A stretch of 64,000 bases of DNA from Streptomyces sp. CG 926 (lineage in GTDB: Bacteria; Actinomycetota; Actinomycetes; Streptomycetales; Streptomycetaceae), in NCBI RefSeq assembly GCF_003148825.1, contig NZ_QGGZ01000012.1:1-64000 (forward strand). Direction: 5' to 3'. This document shows, piece after piece, positions 60,200 through 64,000 of this stretch (the stretch's first letter is position 1; each line of letters starts with the position of its first letter). A program made the translations under genes and the position numbers. The notes under the pieces were generated by a model that saw only the letters and a program-made list of their open reading frames with translations, ran no database searches and was not told the origin of the DNA.

Positions 60200-62017
60200 A
60201 TGTGTGGAATCGTCGGTTACATCGGCAAGCGTGACGTGGCACCGCTGCTGCTGGAAGGCCTGCAGCGGCTGGAGTACCGCGGATACGACTCCGCGGGCAT
60301 CGTGGTCAACACCCCGAAGGCCCCGGCCCTGAAGGTCGTCAAGGCCAAGGGTCGCGTCCGCGAGCTGGAGTCCCGCGTCCCCAAGCGCTTCGCCGGCACC
60401 ACCGGCATCGCCCACACCCGCTGGGCCACGCACGGCGCCCCCAGCGACATCAACTCGCACCCGCACCTGGACCCGGAGAACAAGGTCGCCGTCGTCCACA
60501 ACGGCATCGTCGACAACTGCTCCGAGCTGCGCGCCAAGCTGGAGGCCGAGGGCGTCGTCTTCGTCTCGGAGACCGACACCGAGGTCATCGTCCACCTGAT
60601 CGCCCGCTCCGAGGCCGACTCCCTGGAGGAGAAGGTCCGCGAGGCGGTCAAGGTCATCGACGGCACCTACGGCATCGCCGTCATGCACGCCGACTTCCCC
60701 GACCGCATCGTCGTCGCCCGCAACGGCTCCCCCGTGGTGCTCGGCATCGGCGAGAAGGAGATGTTCGTCGCCTCGGACGTCGCCGCGCTGGTCGCCCACA
60801 CCCGCCAGGTCGTCACCCTCGGCGACGGCGAGATGGCCACCATCAAGGCCGACGACTTCCGCACCTACACGACCTCCGGCACGACGACCAACGCCACCCC
60901 GGAGACCGTGGAGTGGGAGGCCGCCTCGTACGACATGGGCGGCCACGACACCTACATGCACAAGGAGATCTCCGAGCAGCCCGACGCGGTCGACCGCGTG
61001 CTGCGCGGCCGGATCGACGACCGCTTCTCCACCGTGCACCTGGGCGGCCTGAACCTGGACCCGCGCGAGGCGCGCGGCATCCGCCGCGTCAAGATCCTGG
61101 GCTGCGGCACCTCGTACCACGCGGGCATGATCGGCGCCGGCCTCATCGAGGGCATGGCCCGCATCCCCGCGGACGCCGAGCCGGCCTCCGAGTTCCGCTA
61201 CCGCAACCCGGTCGTGGACCCCGACACCCTCTACATCGCGGTCTCGCAGTCCGGTGAGACCTACGACGTGCTCGCGGCCGTGCAGGAGCTCAAGCGCAAG
61301 GGCGCCCGCGTCCTCGGCGTGGTCAACGTGGTCGGCTCCGCCATCGCCCGCGAGGCCGACGGCGGCGTGTACGTGCACGCCGGCCCCGAGGTCTGCGTCG
61401 TCTCCACCAAGTGCTTCACCAACACGGTCGTGGCCTTCGCGCTGCTCGCCGTGCACCTGGGCCGCATCCGGGACCTCTCGGTCACCGACGGCAAGCGGAT
61501 CATCGAGGGCCTGCGCAAGCTGCCCGCGCAGATCCAGGAGATCCTCGAAGGCGAGGAGGACATCAAGAAGCTGGCGGCCGAGTACGCCGAGGCCAAGTCG
61601 ATGATGTTCATCGGCCGGGTGCGCGGCTACCCGGTGGCCCTGGAGGCCTCCCTCAAGCTGAAGGAGATCTCCTACATCCACGCCGAGGCCTACCCGGCCT
61701 CCGAGCTCAAGCACGGTCCGCTGGCGCTGATCGAGCCGTCGCTGCCGACGGTCGCGATCGTCCCCGACGACGACCTGCTGGAGAAGAACCGCGCGGCGCT
61801 GGAGGAGATCAAGGCCCGCAGCGGCCGGATCCTCGCGGTCGCCCACCGCGAGCAGGAGAAGGCGGACCACACCATCGTGGTCCCGAAGAACGAGGACGAG
61901 CTGGACCCGATCCTGATGGGCATCCCGCTCCAGCTGCTGGCGTACCACACCGCCCTGGCCATGGGCCGGGACATCGACAAGCCGCGCAACCTGGCGAAGT
62001 CGGTCACCGTCGAGTAG
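60200..62017 (+). CDS. glmS: Glucosamine-fructose-6-phosphate aminotransferase
   Basis: A 605-residue enzyme making glucosamine-6-phosphate from fructose-6-phosphate and glutamine, the start of amino-sugar and wall synthesis. Cys 2 (MCGIVGYIG) is the glutaminase nucleophile, and HTRWATHGAPSDINSHPH belongs to this domain. Two SIS domains follow with ILGCGTSYHAGM and VSQSGETYDVLA, and the C-terminus KSVTVE is typical. RBS AGGAGGGG is strong. No glmS ribozyme is seen in the short leader. Confidence 0.97.
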   Translation: MCGIVGYIGKRDVAPLLLEGLQRLEYRGYDSAGIVVNTPKAPALKVVKAKGRVRELESRVPKRFAGTTGIAHTRWATHGAPSDINSHPHLDPENKVAVVHNGIVDNCSELRAKLEAEGVVFVSETDTEVIVHLIARSEADSLEEKVREAVKVIDGTYGIAVMHADFPDRIVVARNGSPVVLGIGEKEMFVASDVAALVAHTRQVVTLGDGEMATIKADDFRTYTTSGTTTNATPETVEWEAASYDMGGHDTYMHKEISEQPDAVDRVLRGRIDDRFSTVHLGGLNLDPREARGIRRVKILGCGTSYHAGMIGAGLIEGMARIPADAEPASEFRYRNPVVDPDTLYIAVSQSGETYDVLAAVQELKRKGARVLGVVNVVGSAIAREADGGVYVHAGPEVCVVSTKCFTNTVVAFALLAVHLGRIRDLSVTDGKRIIEGLRKLPAQIQEILEGEEDIKKLAAEYAEAKSMMFIGRVRGYPVALEASLKLKEISYIHAEAYPASELKHGPLALIEPSLPTVAIVPDDDLLEKNRAALEEIKARSGRILAVAHREQEKADHTIVVPKNEDELDPILMGIPLQLLAYHTALAMGRDIDKPRNLAKSVTVE

Positions 62018-62028
62018 AAGCACCCCGC

Positions 62029-62072
62029 GCATGCGTACGGCCCCCGGGATCTCCCGGGGGCCGTACGCGTGC
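62029..62072. terminator. Very strong terminator after glmS
   Basis: A 17-bp perfect stem (62033-62049 with 62052-62068) extends to about 21 bp with one wobble and has almost no loop. It lies between glmS and the convergent transporter, so it can stop both. Confidence 0.85.
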
Positions 62073-62106
62073 ACCTGCCGTGCCGTGCAGTGCCGTGCCG
62101 TGTCCG

Positions 62107-62676
62107 TCAGCCCGTGGCGACCGCGCCTCGGCTCGACGACTTGCCGAAGGCCAGCGGCCAATGGGCGAGGGCGGCGGTGGCCCCGTACCAGGCCAGGAGC
62201 CCGCCGACCGCGGCCACCCAGCCGGCCACCTTGGCCAGCATGCTGTTGTCGGCGAAGGCGCCTATCGCCAGGAGCAGCAGGGAGAGGGTGAACAGGCCGT
62301 ACACGCCCTGCCCGAAGAGTCCGCTCGCCGCGCCCACCGTGAGGGTGACGCCGAGGAGGGCGAACAGGACGAGGAACGTTCCGGCGGCGTCCGCCGAAAC
62401 CTTTCCGTCGGCTCCCGCGGCCCAGGTGAACCAGAAGGCTCCGAGGCCCGCGAACGCCGTGCCGTTGAAGCCGTTGCCGCCGCGGAATTCGAGGACTCCG
62501 AGGACGAACAGGGCCAGACCGCCGACGTACGTCGCGAGTGACACGGAGCTGGCAGCGGACACGCCGTCGATGACACCGGTGTGGCCGATACCGAATGCGA
62601 GAAGGGTGAGCCCCAGGGCGATGTGCCCGAGGGTCGAAGTCGAGGCCGTGCTTCCCGCAGAGACACCATTGTCCAC
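62107..62676 (-). CDS. GPR1/FUN34/YaaH (SatP) acetate-type transporter
   Basis: A 189-residue membrane protein with six predicted helices. STLGHIALGLTLLAFGIGH stands where the NPAPLGL motif of the family normally lies, and GGNGFNGTAFAGLGAFWFTWA is the second conserved block. The family carries acetate or succinate with protons. The change in the first motif may alter substrate. GTG 62676 follows AAGGGAG seven bases upstream. Confidence 0.85.
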   Translation of the reverse strand: MDNGVSAGSTASTSTLGHIALGLTLLAFGIGHTGVIDGVSAASSVSLATYVGGLALFVLGVLEFRGGNGFNGTAFAGLGAFWFTWAAGADGKVSADAAGTFLVLFALLGVTLTVGAASGLFGQGVYGLFTLSLLLLAIGAFADNSMLAKVAGWVAAVGGLLAWYGATAALAHWPLAFGKSSSRGAVATG

Positions 62677-62874
62677 GGCGGGCTCCCTTCGATCTGCAGT
62701 TGTTTGCTGCGTCCCAGCAGCATTTATCTACCCTTTACACGGGGGCACAACCGCACAAGCGACTTAACAAACGGTCACAGAACGACAACGTTGAGCGATG
62801 AGATCGGCCACTCGTTCGAGGGAACGTCACCCACTCCGGACGCCCTGCGACGGACACGGCCTTACGGTCGCGCC

Positions 62875-64000
62875 ATGACGACACCACGAACGGCCGAAGA
62901 TGCCGGGCACGCCGCCCGGTACACCTTCAGGCTTCGTGTGTCATCCACTGCCCATGCGTCTCTACTGGGCGAGTGGGACCGGATCCGGTGGATCTGGAAC
63001 GAGTGCGTGGCCAAGTCCATGCAAGTCCACGTCTGGAACAAGACCAGGCCCGATGGCACGGACAAGCGCACCTGCGGTCCCGCGCAACTCGACAGAATGC
63101 TGACCGCGACCCGGAAGGCGAACGCCTGGCTGAGAGAAGGCGCCTCGGTCCCGCAGCAACAGCTGATACGCGACTTCGGCAGGTCCAGGGCCAAGGCGCA
63201 GAAAGACATCCAGGACCGCCTGCCCATGGCGCGTCGGGCCGGGATGCCAAAGTACAAGAAGAAGCGTGAGGCCACCCCGTCGCTGAACTACACAAAGCGT
63301 GGCTTCCGCCTGAAGAACGGCACTCTGCACCTGGCCGGGGGCATCATCCTGACAGTGGTGTGGTCGCGCAAGCTGCCCGCCGACCCGTCCGGCGTGCGCG
63401 TCTATCAGGACAGCCTCGGACACTGGTACTGCTCATTCGTCGTCCGGGTCCAAGCCGAGTCACTGCCTGCTACCGGGCGGGTGATCGGTATCGACTGGGG
63501 CGTGCGCGAGACCGCGACCACCACCAGCGACACCCACGATCTGCCGCACGCCGAGCACGGCAGAAGGGCCGCCGCGAAGCTGACCCGGTACGACCGGATG
63601 ATGGCCCGCCGGAAACCCGGGAAGGGGCGGGCCGCGTCAAGGGGCCACCGCAGGGTGAAGAGACAGCGCGCCAAGCTGTACAAGAAGGTCGTCCGGCAGC
63701 GGCAGGACACGGCCCGCAAGTGGGCAAAGTCGGTGGTGCGCGACCACGACGCCCTTGCGGTGGAGAATTTCCGGCCGAAGTTCCTCGCGAAGACCACCAT
63801 GGCCAGGAAGGCAGCTGACGCCGCCATCGGCGCCACCAAACAAGCCCTGATCGAAATGAGTCGCAAGCACGGCCGCGTCGTGCACTTGGTACACCCCGCG
63901 CACACCACGATGGACTGCGCGCAGTGCGGAGCGAGAGCCAAGCACACACTGCCGCTGGGAGAGCGCACATACACCTGCACCGCGTGCGGAGCTGTTTCCC
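62875..64000 (+). CDS. tnpB: IS605-type TnpB (OrfB) RNA-guided nuclease, cut by window end
   Basis: An ATG at 62875 opens a frame that runs without stop to the edge, giving 375 residues. RVIGIDWGVRETATT is the first RuvC motif (catalytic Asp) and ALAVENFRPKF the second (catalytic Glu). The zinc ribbon CAQCG...CTACG is at the end; the third RuvC Asp lies beyond the window. RLRVSSTAHASLLGEW and WNECVAK are N-terminal family segments. Codons such as AGA, AAA, CAA and CTA are more frequent than in neighbours, a sign of transfer. No TnpA is seen to the left. By family knowledge it is an omega-RNA-guided DNA nuclease; that guide would lie past 64000. Confidence 0.9.
   Translation, partial: MTTPRTAEDAGHAARYTFRLRVSSTAHASLLGEWDRIRWIWNECVAKSMQVHVWNKTRPDGTDKRTCGPAQLDRMLTATRKANAWLREGASVPQQQLIRDFGRSRAKAQKDIQDRLPMARRAGMPKYKKKREATPSLNYTKRGFRLKNGTLHLAGGIILTVVWSRKLPADPSGVRVYQDSLGHWYCSFVVRVQAESLPATGRVIGIDWGVRETATTTSDTHDLPHAEHGRRAAAKLTRYDRMMARRKPGKGRAASRGHRRVKRQRAKLYKKVVRQRQDTARKWAKSVVRDHDALAVENFRPKFLAKTTMARKAADAAIGATKQALIEMSRKHGRVVHLVHPAHTTMDCAQCGARAKHTLPLGERTYTCTACGAVS

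Noticed and set aside
1..64000. CRISPR array, tRNA or prophage
   Set aside because: No regularly spaced 25-40-bp repeats, no tRNA-like fold, and no phage structural or integrase genes were seen; the tandem 10-bp array lacks spacers.

Overview
The window is chromosomal DNA from a Streptomyces-like actinomycete. The evidence is very high GC, codons ending almost always in G or C, frequent GTG starts (one probable TTG), DmdR-type iron boxes, a DasR-type dre site, and a complete desferrioxamine cluster beside a leucine-degradation cluster. From memory, the gene order (citA, recD2, speB, acyl-CoA carboxylase, acdH, desE, desABCD, hexosaminidase, glmS) resembles the SCO2726-SCO2789 part of the S. 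coelicolor core chromosome; no alignment was run. I saw no tRNA, rRNA or CRISPR array, and noticed no in-frame TTA (bldA) codon.

Layout. 0.3-2.7 kb: a secreted WxL-like protein and a DUF916 (WxL-interacting) membrane-anchored protein. 2.9-10.1 kb: myo-inositol catabolism, with mmsA, iolD, iolB and iolC on the minus strand and iolE-like and iolG-like genes divergent from them. 10.3-16.9 kb: a small HTH protein, an MMPL exporter with its divergent TetR regulator, and copZ-copA behind a CsoR-type operator. 17-21 kb: a strongly structured intergenic region, citrate synthase and RecD2 helicase. 21.4-29 kb: DUF937 protein, GNAT, an EamA/LysR divergent pair, a secreted GH3 enzyme, an S37 peptidase, a small secreted protein and an EF-hand protein. 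29-38.7 kb: a single-chain two-half ABC exporter, then a ThDP enzyme and an agmatinase-family hydrolase opposite a PucR regulator. 39-49.4 kb: LCAD-type acyl-CoA dehydrogenase with TesB, then a TetR-controlled operon for branched-chain (leucine-type) acyl-CoA breakdown. 50-57.4 kb: desE, a siderophore-interacting reductase and desABCD, with two iron boxes. 57.5-62.7 kb: a lipoprotein, a GH20 hexosaminidase under a dre site, glmS and an acetate-type transporter. 62.9-64 kb: the start of an IS605-type TnpB, cut by the window edge.

How the genes work together. The iol and mmsA products carry inositol to acetyl-CoA. The carboxylase, HMG-CoA lyase and dehydrogenases feed acyl-CoAs into the TCA cycle, which citrate synthase opens. 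DesA-D build desferrioxamine from lysine, DesE returns the iron complex, and the reductase probably frees the iron. GH3, GH20 and GlmS link amino-sugar recycling to wall synthesis.

Most genes are core functions. The parts that look less ordinary are the dispersed two-hairpin repeats lying in frame inside iolB and the carboxylase alpha subunit, the degenerate WxL-like pair, the structured RNA-like region beside citA, the helically phased GTCAC repeats before the small HTH gene, and the TnpB at the right edge. I did not find a clearly new multi-gene system.
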